Source: an uncultured Pirellulaceae bacterium (GTDB lineage Bacteria; Planctomycetota; Planctomycetia; Pirellulales; Pirellulaceae). Taken from it: a DNA stretch of 8,755 nt. Below are positions 1 to 6,115 of the stretch, one piece after another. The translations under genes and the position numbers were made by a program. Every line of letters starts with the position of its first letter. Position 1 is the stretch's first letter. The notes under the pieces are model-generated. The model was given only the letters and a program-made list of their open reading frames with translations, was not told the DNA's origin and searched no databases. The stretch spans positions 1-8,755 of the forward strand of contig CAKQNH010000143.1 in assembly GCA_934255105.1 (NCBI GenBank). Reading direction: 5' to 3'.

Positions 1-1
1 G

Positions 2-808
2 CTAGGACGTGACCCGAATGCTTGCTTTACGCATTGTCGCGTTCAGCTCGATGCATTCGCCGGGACAACGAAAGACGCGCAAGCCATCGATCATGCGACT
101 GCGATCGGTGACATTTCCTCCGTAGTTGAACAGACGCTCAGCTTCATCGATCGCAACACTCGGCATCCCCTGAAAATCGTCGGTACGCGTCGTTTAGAAA
201 TAGCAGAGTATCCAACGGAAGCAATTCGGGAGGCAATTGTTAATGCGTTAGCGCATCGTGACTACGAAGACGCGACGCGCCATGTGGTGGTTGAGGTGTT
301 CAAGGATCGCATTGAGGTATCCAGTCCTGGCGGCCCACCGGGGAATGCCAAGATGGCGGTGATTAGCCGGGGAACAGCCAAGTCGCGAGCCAGGAATCCG
401 CTCCTCGCGCAGGGGCTTCGATTTCTAGGATTGATGGAGGAACGCGGCACAGGAATCCTGCGCATGAAAGCAGCCATGCTGGAACACGGGTTGGACGCAC
501 CGCAACTCACACACGAGGAAGGTTACTTCGTTGTCACACTTCCCGGCGCGGGTGAAAACCTGGATCGGATTCGAGTCCCCACAACCCGCGAGGGCGAGGT
601 GCTTTCGCAGCTTACCGAACGCCAACAACAAATTGTCCAGCAAGCAGTCCGGGATGGGACGGTTACCGCCGGTTGGTGCGTCGAGAACCTAAAAGTCTCC
701 AGGAGTACCGCATTTCGGGAATTGAACAGTCTTACAGAACTTGGATTCCTGGAAAAGATGGGCCAAGGACGAGGAACCAAATACGCGGCGAGGGAAGTAA
801 GCCAGTGA
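2..808 (+). CDS. AlbA/RecG-like ATP-binding transcriptional regulator, 5' end outside window
   Basis: The frame is open from the window edge, giving 268 visible residues; the N-terminal AlbA_2 (Schlafen-like) DNA-binding domain must lie mostly upstream. The visible part shows the hallmarks of the RecG-like 'ATP-binding protein' family: a GRDP segment at the start (family form LFGKDP), YPTEAIREAIVNALAHRDY at about residues 76-94 as the N-box of a HATPase_c_4 ATPase fold, IEVSSPGG at about 107-114, and RNPLLAQGLRFLGLMEERGTGI. After a linker, the last 65 or so residues (from LTERQQQIV) form a winged helix with a recognition-helix-like VSRSTAFRELNSL. Family members are thought to be regulators or defence-associated proteins; the target here is unknown. 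ATG 284 is internal to the ATPase domain and is not the true start. A repeat cluster starts just after the stop and could be its operator. Confidence 0.85.
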   Translation, partial: LGRDPNACFTHCRVQLDAFAGTTKDAQAIDHATAIGDISSVVEQTLSFIDRNTRHPLKIVGTRRLEIAEYPTEAIREAIVNALAHRDYEDATRHVVVEVFKDRIEVSSPGGPPGNAKMAVISRGTAKSRARNPLLAQGLRFLGLMEERGTGILRMKAAMLEHGLDAPQLTHEEGYFVVTLPGAGENLDRIRVPTTREGEVLSQLTERQQQIVQQAVRDGTVTAGWCVENLKVSRSTAFRELNSLTELGFLEKMGQGRGTKYAAREVSQ

Positions 809-810
809 CG

Positions 811-964
811 ATTTGCACTCATTTTTACGGAGTTTTGCGCTCGATTCCATCGGTTTTGCGCTTCATTTACGCTTCATTTCTGTCCGGTTTGCGCTTCATT
901 CGCAACCCAATTCTCCGATTCACTGCATCCCGAATGCGCTCGATTTTACGAGGATTTGCGCTCG
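811..964. repeat. degenerate repeat cluster (TTTGCGCTYNATT-like) with 11/22-bp spacing
   Basis: At least seven related copies of a TTTGCGCTTCATT / TTTGCGCTCGATT-like motif follow the regulator's stop codon. The G of the TTTGC core (or its equivalent) falls at 815, 837, 858, 869, 891, 936 and 958, so the intervals are 22, 21, 11, 22, 45 and 22 bp, multiples of about one helical turn. The small ORFs through this stretch (for example 813-1106) only translate the repeat into periodic peptides and are not credible genes. The helical phasing suggests an array of protein-binding sites or a decayed microsatellite-like element; which one cannot be told from the sequence. Confidence 0.55.
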
Positions 965-1235
965 ACGGCGCATTCAACAGTGGCTTCGAAATCCGCCACC
1001 AGCAGCAACATTTCATGCATGGTGTACACCCAGTTGCCACGGTTCGTTGCGCCCGATCCCATTCGGTTCGACACTCGCAGCTAACGGGGAAATCGTGTCC
1101 GAGTGATCCAACGCGGGAATACTGACTACGCAGGTGCAGGCAGAGAGCAGAGTCGATTGTACGGGGCACGGCAACTCTACGCCACCAGCATGAGAGCGGG
1201 CAGAGCCCGTTGACGCGTGCGAGTGTGGATGTAAA
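965..1235. other. gene-poor stretch with a partial dispersed-element copy and small hairpins
   Basis: I see no convincing coding region here. At 1124-1142 lies GACTACGCAGGTGCAGGCA, a 19-mer that recurs exactly at 1490-1508 and 5881-5899 as the 3' end of the structured elements there. Some looser similarity extends a few bases upstream (CGCGGGAATACT against CGCGCAAAGTACC), so this is probably a remnant of the same element family. A small hairpin, CGGGC-AGA-GCCCG, lies at 1197-1209. Confidence 0.45.
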
Positions 1236-1368
1236 GTTTGGCTGCCGCAGGTGCCGTCGCCTGCGCAGGCCGCGTCTGACAGTTGGCATATCCTGTGGTG
1301 CATCAGAGGCCCACTCGTTGATCAATTTACCTCATGCACCAGCGGCCTGCTGCAGCTCGGCGTTAAAC
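1236..1368. other. large imperfect hairpin ending in GTTAAAC
   Basis: Nested arms can pair over 133 bp. GTTT at 1236 pairs with AAAC at 1365-1368; GCTGCCGCAGG at 1241-1251 pairs with CCTGCTGCAGC at 1346-1356 or thereabouts (one mismatch); GGTGCAT at 1297-1303 pairs with ATGCACC at 1334-1340. An alternative local hairpin is CGCAGG (1246-1251) with CCTGCG (1260-1265). The 3' terminal heptamer GTTAAAC (1362-1368) fits the GTTRRRY form of an integron attC R' box, but the left end (GTTTGGC) does not fit RYYYAAC. It is probably a folded mobile-repeat remnant; the 64-codon ORF crossing it (1210-1404) is not supported as a gene. Confidence 0.4.
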
Positions 1369-1381
1369 GAACTCAGCGTAC

Positions 1382-1508
1382 CGATGCATTTGTTTAACGC
1401 CTAACCGCAGTAGTCGGTGGAGCACGCGGGATGTCGATAGTGGATTAGCGCTACGAACCACCTGCGGCTAAACCAGCGCGCAAAGTACCGACTACGCAGG
1501 TGCAGGCA
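1382..1508. repeat. structured dispersed element, copy B (attC-like)
   Basis: This element precedes the truncated helicase copy and recurs at 5774-5899. Its arms pair as follows: GTTTA (1392-1396) with TAAAC (1469-1473), CCGCAG (1405-1410) with CTGCGG (1462-1467), and GTGG (1417-1420) with CCAC (1458-1461), with unpaired bases mainly on the left arm. GCCTAAC at 1400-1406 fits RYYYAAC; the right-hand GCTAAAC is one mismatch from GTTRRRY. The left-arm bulge can pair instead with downstream DNA: GTAGTCGGT at 1410-1418 is complementary to ACCGACTAC at 1487-1495. The left part differs from the 5774 copy at 8 of about 58 positions, while the right part is almost identical. The attC reading is a hypothesis. 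Confidence 0.5.
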
Positions 1509-1551
1509 CGAGGCGACACGGTTCTATACCCTCGGGATCGCATAAAGAATT

Positions 1552-1584
1552 TTGTGTCAATGTAAACGGGCTTGTGTTGATCAA
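1552..1584 (+). promoter_or_regulatory. possible tandem upstream activator sites for the sigma-54 promoter (copy 1)
   Basis: TTGTGT occurs at 1552-1557 and 1572-1577, 20 bp apart, followed by the palindrome TTGATCAA. They lie about 90-110 bp upstream of the -24 box, the usual range for an enhancer-binding activator. The same sequences are at 5943 and 5963 before the second copy. Position is the main support; the motif itself is not one I recognise. Confidence 0.25.
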
Positions 1585-1640
1585 ATCAAGACCAGTCTGT
1601 TGCTTGCTAAATACCCAACAAATCATTGAATTTGTTTGAA

Positions 1641-1678
1641 TGCCAATAGTTGAACTATCGTTTGGCACGGTTGCTGCT
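1641..1678 (+). promoter_or_regulatory. sigma-54 (RpoN) promoter with overlapping dyad, copy 1
   Basis: TGGCACG (1663-1669), four bases, then CTGCT (1674-1678) closely matches the -24/-12 consensus TGGCACG-N4-TTGCW. The invariant GG (1664-1665) and GC (1676-1677) have the required 12-bp spacing; only the first T of TTGCW is changed. The start codon is about 47 nt downstream. A dyad overlaps the -24 element: TGCCAATAGTT (1641-1651) against AACTAT (1653-1658) plus TGGCA (1663-1667), with CGTT inserted in the right arm. A protein bound there could block or position the polymerase. It implies activator-dependent expression of the truncated helicase. Confidence 0.75.
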
Positions 1679-1724
1679 TTAGGTGAATCTTCGTCGCTTC
1701 ACCCACAACCAGCAGGTCTGAACC

Positions 1725-2702
1725 ATGCCAACTCACTCGGTTATCGAAACAGTCTCCCAGGTTCTGGCCGCTACCGAGAATCTCTCGATTCAGTTCGATC
1801 CACCGGCAGATGAAGCGCGAGACGGGCGGTTTGTACCGCTAGCCGCGTCGTCCTTGCATAGTGAGCTGCGTGAGGTGGTTGGGCAGGTGGCTCCTCTGGG
1901 AATGTTTACGCACCAGCACTCGGCTATTGAGTCGGTCCTGGCCTGCCGCCATACGATCGCGGCCACGCGGACCAGTAGCGGCAAGTCGCTGATCTTCGCG
2001 CTACCGGCACTCGATGCCATGTGCCGCGACGATTCGGCAACATCGCTGTTCCTCTATCCGCAAAAAGCTCTGGCGAACGATCAATTGGCGAAGCTGCGCA
2101 GCCAAGTCTCTGCGGTGCCGAGCTTGGCGAAACTACAGGCCGCCAAGCCGTTCTTGGTCAGCCGCTACGATGGCGGCGTCCCTACGGATGACCGCAAGGC
2201 AATCCGCGAGCAGGTGCAGTTGCTACTGACCAATCCCGATATGCTGCACCTGGGGATTCTACAGCACCATGAAACGGGCTGGGCCAGATTCTTCGCGAAC
2301 TTGAAGACGGTCGCAATTGACGAGTGCCACGAGTACCGAGGCATTTTCGGTACGAACGTAGCCTACGTGCTACGACGCTTGCGGCAGATCTGTAGCCAGC
2401 ACGGATCAAACCCGACCTTCGTGGCGACCAGCGCGACGATTGCTGATCCACAGCAGCACTTGCACAACTTGGTGGGAACCGACTTCGATCTGGTTGGTCC
2501 GGAGCAAGATGGCAGCCTGCAAGGTCGTCGCAAATTCTGGATGGTTGGCAGTACGGAACATCATTACCAGGCGGGACGAAAGCTGGCGACGTCCTTGGCG
2601 GACGCCGGCTTGAACGTTCTAGCGTTTTGCCCCAGTCGAGTCTCCGCTGAGCGTATGTTATCCAAGATGCGTGACGCAGCCGGCGAGCTACGCTTCGCCT
2701 AG
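1725..2702 (+). pseudogene. truncated copy of SF2 helicase gene (N-terminal lobe only)
   Basis: The ORF encodes 325 aa. Through residue 322 it matches the full-length protein at 6116 except for two substitutions (A to S at residue 290, D to A at 319), then reads RFA and stops at TAG 2700-2702 just past the duplication breakpoint. It keeps the first RecA-like lobe: ATRTSSGKS (Walker A, residues 80-88), DECH (199-202) and SAT (236-238). It lacks helicase motifs V and VI, the DUF1998/MZB cysteine cluster and the zinc ribbon, so it cannot be a working helicase. Because the sigma-54 promoter and start region are intact it may still be transcribed and translated into an ATP-binding fragment. I call it a pseudogene; a regulatory or dominant-negative role is possible but only speculation. 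Confidence 0.9.
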
Positions 2703-2947
2703 GCGATGGCTCCATCCACGACCGTCCACAGATTGTCGCCAGCTTCCTGACCGACCACTTTCACCGCGGCCCCACGCCTGTTCTGATACTGATGACTTTT
2801 AAACATGCCGCTGCGGTTCCCACGGAAGCCATCGCCCGAGCCTTCTGCCTGGAGGCGTTCTGGTTTCTGGAGGGTCCAACCCTGCAGTGTTAGACGCACG
2901 CAACAGTCGGCGTGAACTAGCCGATGTATCTGTGCAACCCGGTCCAA
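2699..2947 (-). CDS. doubtful small ORF or gene remnant, 82 aa
   Basis: This minus-strand ORF ends 8 nt from the duplication breakpoint. Its C-terminal 45 residues (from GDGFRGNRSGMFKSH to VVDGAIA) read like a hydrophilic, natural protein, while the first 25 or so residues look random. The plus strand of the same stretch also stays open for about 60 codons, so coding is not certain on either strand. I recognise no family. It may be the 3' end of a gene cut by a rearrangement. Confidence 0.25.
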   Translation of the reverse strand: MDRVAQIHRLVHADCCVRLTLQGWTLQKPERLQAEGSGDGFRGNRSGMFKSHQYQNRRGAAVKVVGQEAGDNLWTVVDGAIA

Positions 2948-3069
2948 TTGGGTTCACAGCGGTCGTACCTGCTGCTGGGCAGGGCGATCGGCCTGCGGTA
3001 AGAAGCAAGTCAAGCTCGACGCACTTCGCAACACACAACTAGCTATGCTCAACCGCTACTCTCCGAAGA

Positions 3070-3102
3070 TTGGCGATGAAGTGTGGGGCGTTATGTTACA
3101 AT
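3070..3102 (+). promoter_or_regulatory. candidate sigma-70-type promoter for the toxin-antitoxin pair
   Basis: TTGGCG (3070-3075), 16 bp, then TATGTT (3092-3097), or the overlapping TACAAT (3097-3102), lies about 60 nt before the antitoxin start. It is a plausible housekeeping promoter by position, with modest consensus matches. About 120 nt of DNA upstream (2948-3069) shows no gene I can support. Confidence 0.3.
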
Positions 3103-3160
3103 GGGATTCACTCACAAGGCACCGCATTACTGCTCTCAGGCCATCAGTTAGGATTCAACC

Positions 3161-3391
3161 GTGGAAACACAAGTTACGGGAACGCTTGTCGACGGCATTG
3201 TTCGGCTGGATGAGTGCGTGGACATACCAAACAATACTCGAGTGAAAGTTGTCTTGCAAACTTTGGATTTGGATGATTGTCAGTCGCGTTACGTGCAAGG
3301 ACTACAGGCATGGATTCAGTCCTGCCAGGATCACCCAATCAGCTCAGGTGGCCTGAAATACACTCGGGATGAATTGCATGAACGCCGTTGA
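3161..3391 (+). CDS. antitoxin of a VapBC-like pair (DUF104/AF2212-like fold)
   Basis: The protein is 76 aa with a GTG start, supported by AGGA at 3150-3153 seven nt upstream. Residues 5-34 (VTGTLVDGIVRLDECVDIPN then NTRVKVVLQ) resemble the small beta-barrel of DUF104/AF2212-like and AbrB-like antitoxins, whose typical pattern is YEDGVLKPLEPLDLPEGTRVRV. The C-terminal half, rich in charged residues, would wrap and neutralise the toxin. The gene overlaps the toxin gene by 23 nt (14 nt if the second toxin ATG is used), the usual coupled arrangement. It probably binds DNA with the toxin to autorepress the pair, as known systems do. The pair lies in the DNA between the two direct repeats. Confidence 0.7.
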   Translation: METQVTGTLVDGIVRLDECVDIPNNTRVKVVLQTLDLDDCQSRYVQGLQAWIQSCQDHPISSGGLKYTRDELHERR

Positions 3392-3809
3392 TACAAATGT
3401 ATTGGTGTACTTCGTCGATGTCCAAGAACCAGTTAAACAAGCTGTAGCTATCTCGCTTCTTCAGTCTTTGGGTCGCTCAAATAAACGCGTTGTCTTGCCA
3501 TGGCAAGTCGGTGGCGAGTTCCTTTGTTGTCTGAGACGCTGGGAGAATGCGGGACACATCAAAAGCAATGATACTCAGCGTCACTTGTCCCAGTTGGAAT
3601 CCATGTTCACTTTTGTTTTTCCAACGCAAACCATACTTGCATCGTCTCTTCAGCTATCGTCTCGGTACCAACTTTCGCATTGGGACAGCATGTTGCTGGC
3701 TGCTTGCATCGATGCTGGAATTGACACGCTCTATTCGGAAGACCTATCGGCAGGCATGACCTACGATTCAGTTACCGTGATTAACCCGTTCGCGCCAACA
3801 GTCGCGTGA
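3369..3809 (+). CDS. vapC: PIN-domain ribonuclease toxin (VapC-like)
   Basis: This 146-aa protein has the full PIN-domain signature: AVDTNVLVYF near the N-terminus (D8), E50 in GGEFLCCLRR, D106 in SHWDSMLLAAC and D125 in YSEDLSAG. These four acidic residues bind the metal ions used for RNA cleavage. VapC toxins cut tRNA or rRNA and stop growth unless the partner antitoxin is bound; the target here is unknown. ATG 3369 gives the longest form, but ATG 3378 (MNAVDTN) is equally or more likely, since it is better placed after GGGATGA and puts the first aspartate where VapC proteins normally have it. Nothing looks damaged. The symbol is a family name, not an orthology claim. Confidence 0.85.
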   Translation: MNCMNAVDTNVLVYFVDVQEPVKQAVAISLLQSLGRSNKRVVLPWQVGGEFLCCLRRWENAGHIKSNDTQRHLSQLESMFTFVFPTQTILASSLQLSSRYQLSHWDSMLLAACIDAGIDTLYSEDLSAGMTYDSVTVINPFAPTVA

Positions 3810-4098
3810 ATAGAGAGGAAAAGCGGCCAGGAGCCGATGGGGTGCCGCCGTAGCAAAGTTCTGTGTTGGAGGTTCAGATCTGGGCCAGGATACAGTGCGA
3901 AACAACCATGTCACATGGCCCCTGAAAAGCTAGTCATGCCACAGGATAATTGTAGGAACTAGGTCCCACTTCCCACTCCCATTTTGGCTATTCCACCAAG
4001 CCCTGGCAGGAATTCACTATGCAATCCGAGCATCTCTCCTAGAGGTTCGCCGCGACCACGTCTTAGCCCAGCCACTTGATGGTATCAAATCCGAAGCG

Positions 4099-4890
4099 AT
4101 GAAGATCGCGGGCCCCTCCAAATACGTTGAAAATATCGAGACCAATCTCGGTCATTATGATCGGGCTTTGAAGTACTTTGAGATGGGCTATCGCATTGGA
4201 CTAGTGTCGATCCCGGAAAGCTTCTCGGGACAGCTTCCCTGGGGGTTCCTTGGGAACCGCCCATTCTTGCGGGCCGCACATGGCTATGGATTGGCCTTGG
4301 AACGGGAACGTCGCCATTTGGAAGCGGTCGATGTTTATGAACAGATTCTGGCGCTCAATCCCAATGACAATCAAGGGATTCGCTACTTGCTTCCCAGTCT
4401 GTACCTGGAAGCCAAAAGCCCACAAAAAGCCAGAGCCGCCTTGGAAAAGCACGGCGCGGATGGAACCAATCTATACACACGCTGTCTGATCGAGATCTTG
4501 GACGGTCGTCGACGAGAAGCTGTCCGCTGGCTCTGTCGTGGGCTGTCGTACAATCTGTACATCCCCGAGATCGTGCTTTCACCAATAGAAGAAACAAGCG
4601 AGAGTCAACGGTATGGCGTGTCCACGGGTAGCAGAGACGAAGCCATTGAGTAAGTGCGGGAAACCGACGGATGGCAGCGTGAAGAAACGCAAGGATTCCT
4701 GCGCAGATTGCTAGCCGTCGAACCCTTCACCCAACGGCTTGAGCGCGCGATTGAGCTAAAGGAGGCACTCGATTCACGCGACGAGCTGCCGATTGGTCCA
4801 CTGCGCTCCGCCAAGGTCAACGAGCTCTATGGAATTTTTACCGACCAGAACATTCCGAAGATTCTGGAGGAATGCTGCAAGGCGATTTAA
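4099..4890 (+). pseudogene. TPR/ST7-like protein gene interrupted by an in-frame TAA
   Basis: The reading frame from ATG 4099 is typical of a bacterial tetratricopeptide-repeat family: LPWGFLGNRPFLRAAHGYGL, then EAVDVYEQILALNPNDNQGI and RYLLPSLYLEA. It meets TAA at 4651-4653 within the family's EAIEYVRE segment, here EAIE-stop-VRETDGWQ, where one base change from TAC or TAT would make the stop. The same frame then stays open to 4888-4890 for 78 further codons without any shift. Upstream, the frame is open back to 3934 and reads like protein (HYAIRASLLEVRRDHVLAQP), but it has no ATG, GTG or TTG, so the true 5' end also appears lost. Most likely a decaying gene; such repeats usually mediate protein-protein contacts. 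Apart from that upstream frame I see nothing in 3810-4098. Confidence 0.7.
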
Positions 4891-5219
4891 TTGTTTGTCT
4901 GTCGGGGTCGCGATCGGGCCAGTGATGGAAAACTTCGAATCGACCTTTCGTAGGCAAGGCTCTGTTCAAACATGAGTGCTCAATATTCTTTCGCGGGTTC
5001 TATCGACGTGGGAGAAATTGCCGAGTCCCTACTCGGATGAGCTTGAATCCACCCTGACGAACAGATGTTGTGTGGCTTTGATGCGCGCACGCGACTTTCG
5101 ATCCTGCCTGAACGGCTCCTCGCCCCTCTTTCCATCCTAACCACGAAACACACGAAGGACACGAAAAAAATTTCTTCTGGTGTTTTTAGGGGTGTCTGCA
5201 TGGTGACTAGCGGCAGTGG
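4891..5219. other. intergenic stretch with an ACACGAA-type repeat
   Basis: No gene is supported in these 329 nt. At 5139-5167 lies a short run of the motif CACGAA with about 10-nt spacing (CCACGAAA, CACACGAAGG, ACACGAAAAA). Similar tracts are dispersed through many planctomycete and other environmental bacterial genomes; that comes from general knowledge and was not searched here. The minus-strand ORF over it (4980-5201) simply translates the repeat as FVSFVCFVV. Confidence 0.45.
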
Positions 5220-5789
5220 GTGCGACAGACGTGTGCGGTAAAGCGTTGGATCTTATGTGTGACGGAGTTCAAGGGACGCAGACGTACGCCGATGACACCA
5301 GGCCTATATACCGAACTGTTCTTTTTGGACGAAGCGACGGGGCTCGAAGCGGGCCACCGTCCCTGTTTTGAATGCCGCCGCGCCGAGGCTCAGCGTTTCA
5401 AGGCAGCTTGGATCGCCGGCAATCCGCAGTTCGGATTGGCGGCAGACTGCTCGATTGACCAACTCGATCGCCAGCTCCACGCCGACCGCCGCATTGACGC
5501 AGTCGAGCACAAGTTAACTTCCGCCGATCTGTGTGAACTTCCCGGTGGTGTGATCGTAGCAACAGAAACAGATGGCTCATTCTATTTGCTCATGGATCAG
5601 CGGCTGCACCGCTGGACCGAGACTGGCTACCAGCCCGCCGAGCAAGCCCAGTCCTCGCCACGTTGGCGACTAGTTACGCCCTCGACCATGGTAAACGCGA
5701 TACGTTCCGGCTATAGACCGACCATTCATCCTTCCATTGATAGAGTTAGCGAACTGCTATTGAATTCAACGGTCGATGCAATTGTTTAA
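5220..5789 (+). CDS. conserved hypothetical protein with CxxC motif, probably 5'-truncated
   Basis: The 189-aa product resembles a family of uncharacterised bacterial proteins with the core RWI-C-EFKGR, YTELFFLDEAT, GHRPCFECRR (C49 and C52 as CxxC) and a C-terminal GYRPTIHPS. No function is known to me; the CxxC recalls small metal-binding motifs, but that is inference. As I recall it, family members have a further 35-50 residues before the RW(I/V) segment. Here the frame is closed by TAG at 5208-5210 and starts at GTG 5220 with no clear Shine-Dalgarno sequence, so the gene is probably cut at its 5' end. Its stop (TAA 5787-5789) lies inside the GTTTAAC of the structured element, so the last few residues are encoded by the repeat. 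It may be non-functional. Confidence 0.6.
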   Translation: MRQTCAVKRWILCVTEFKGRRRTPMTPGLYTELFFLDEATGLEAGHRPCFECRRAEAQRFKAAWIAGNPQFGLAADCSIDQLDRQLHADRRIDAVEHKLTSADLCELPGGVIVATETDGSFYLLMDQRLHRWTETGYQPAEQAQSSPRWRLVTPSTMVNAIRSGYRPTIHPSIDRVSELLLNSTVDAIV

Positions 5790-5899
5790 CGCCCAACCGC
5801 AGTAGTCGGTGGAGCACGCGTGATGTTTGCGGTGGATTAGCGCTACGAACCACCTGCGGCTAAACCAGCGCGCAAGTACCGACTACGCAGGTGCAGGCA
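5774..5899. repeat. structured dispersed element, copy C (attC-like)
   Basis: Counterpart of 1382-1508, with the same pairing arms: GTTTA at 5784-5788, CCGCAG at 5797-5802, and the matching right arms around 5850-5865. It ends with the 19-mer at 5881-5899. Its left box is GCCCAAC (5792-5798), again fitting RYYYAAC and following directly on the stop codon of the upstream ORF, as attC sites often do. It lacks one A of the run before GTACC. The inner loop differs from copy B (TTTGCG in place of TCGATA), as dispersed relatives of one element would. Confidence 0.5.
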
Positions 5900-6031
5900 C
5901 GAGGCGACACGGTTCTATACCCTCGGGATCGCATAAAGAATTTTGTGTCAATGTAAACGGGCTTGTGTTGATCAAATCAAGACCAGTCTGTTGCTTGCTA
6001 AATACCCAACAAATCATTGAATTTGTTTGAA

Positions 6032-6069
6032 TGCCAATAGTTGAACTATCGTTTGGCACGGTTGCTGCT
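6032..6069 (+). promoter_or_regulatory. sigma-54 (RpoN) promoter with overlapping dyad, copy 2
   Basis: Identical to the copy at 1641-1678: TGGCACG at 6054-6060, CTGCT at 6065-6069, and the imperfect dyad from 6032 to 6058 overlapping the -24 box. It drives the intact helicase operon, whose start codon lies about 47 nt downstream. Candidate activator sites (TTGTGT) are at 5943-5948 and 5963-5968. No sigma-54 activator gene is in the window, so the inducing signal is unknown. Confidence 0.75.
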
Positions 6070-6115
6070 TTAGGTGAATCTTCGTCGCTTCACCCACAAC
6101 CAGCAGGTCTGAACC

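Larger units (their letters stand above)
1382..2691 (+). repeat. 1.31-kb direct repeat, copy 1
   Basis: Matches 5774-7082 at an offset of 4392, which becomes 4391 after a single-base difference in an A run near 1482-1484. It includes the structured element, the whole promoter region and the first 322 codons of the helicase. Differences cluster at the edges: 1389, 1402, 1429 and 1435-1439 on the left; 2591, 2592, 2633, 2672 and 2680 on the right. By eye the roughly 1.15 kb between is identical apart from the indel. Homology stops at C2691, where this copy runs into unrelated DNA. Confidence 0.95.

Noticed and set aside
811..964. CRISPR array
   Set aside because: Repeat units are short and degenerate, and the intervals are too small to be spacers.
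673..1125. 150-codon ORF overlapping the regulator's 3' end
   Set aside because: It runs out of frame through the true C-terminus and then translates the degenerate repeat cluster.
867..1325. 152-codon minus-strand ORF
   Set aside because: Composition is Arg/Cys-rich and it spans repeats and hairpins with no recognisable motif.
1210..1404. 64-codon plus-strand ORF ending in GCCTAA
   Set aside because: It crosses the hairpin-rich region, has an unnatural Arg/Cys-rich composition and no ribosome binding site; its stop falls in the repeated element by chance.
1382..2702. Composite transposon flanked by insertion sequences
   Set aside because: The direct repeats encode a helicase fragment, with no transposase or terminal inverted repeats visible.
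2182..2715. 177-codon minus-strand ORF
   Set aside because: It is the antisense shadow of the helicase; the matching minus-strand ORF in copy 2 breaks at a different place.
2873..2895. GTCCAAC and GTTAGAC heptamers as an attC site
   Set aside because: They are only about 15 bp apart with no supporting hairpin; such heptamers are expected by chance several times in a window of this size.
3045..3245. 66-codon ORF ahead of the antitoxin
   Set aside because: It overlaps the antitoxin in another frame, has no support as a protein and covers the likely promoter.
4651..4653. Programmed recoding of the TAA stop
   Set aside because: TAA is not a selenocysteine or pyrrolysine codon, and no recoding signal or slippery site is visible; a nonsense mutation is simpler.
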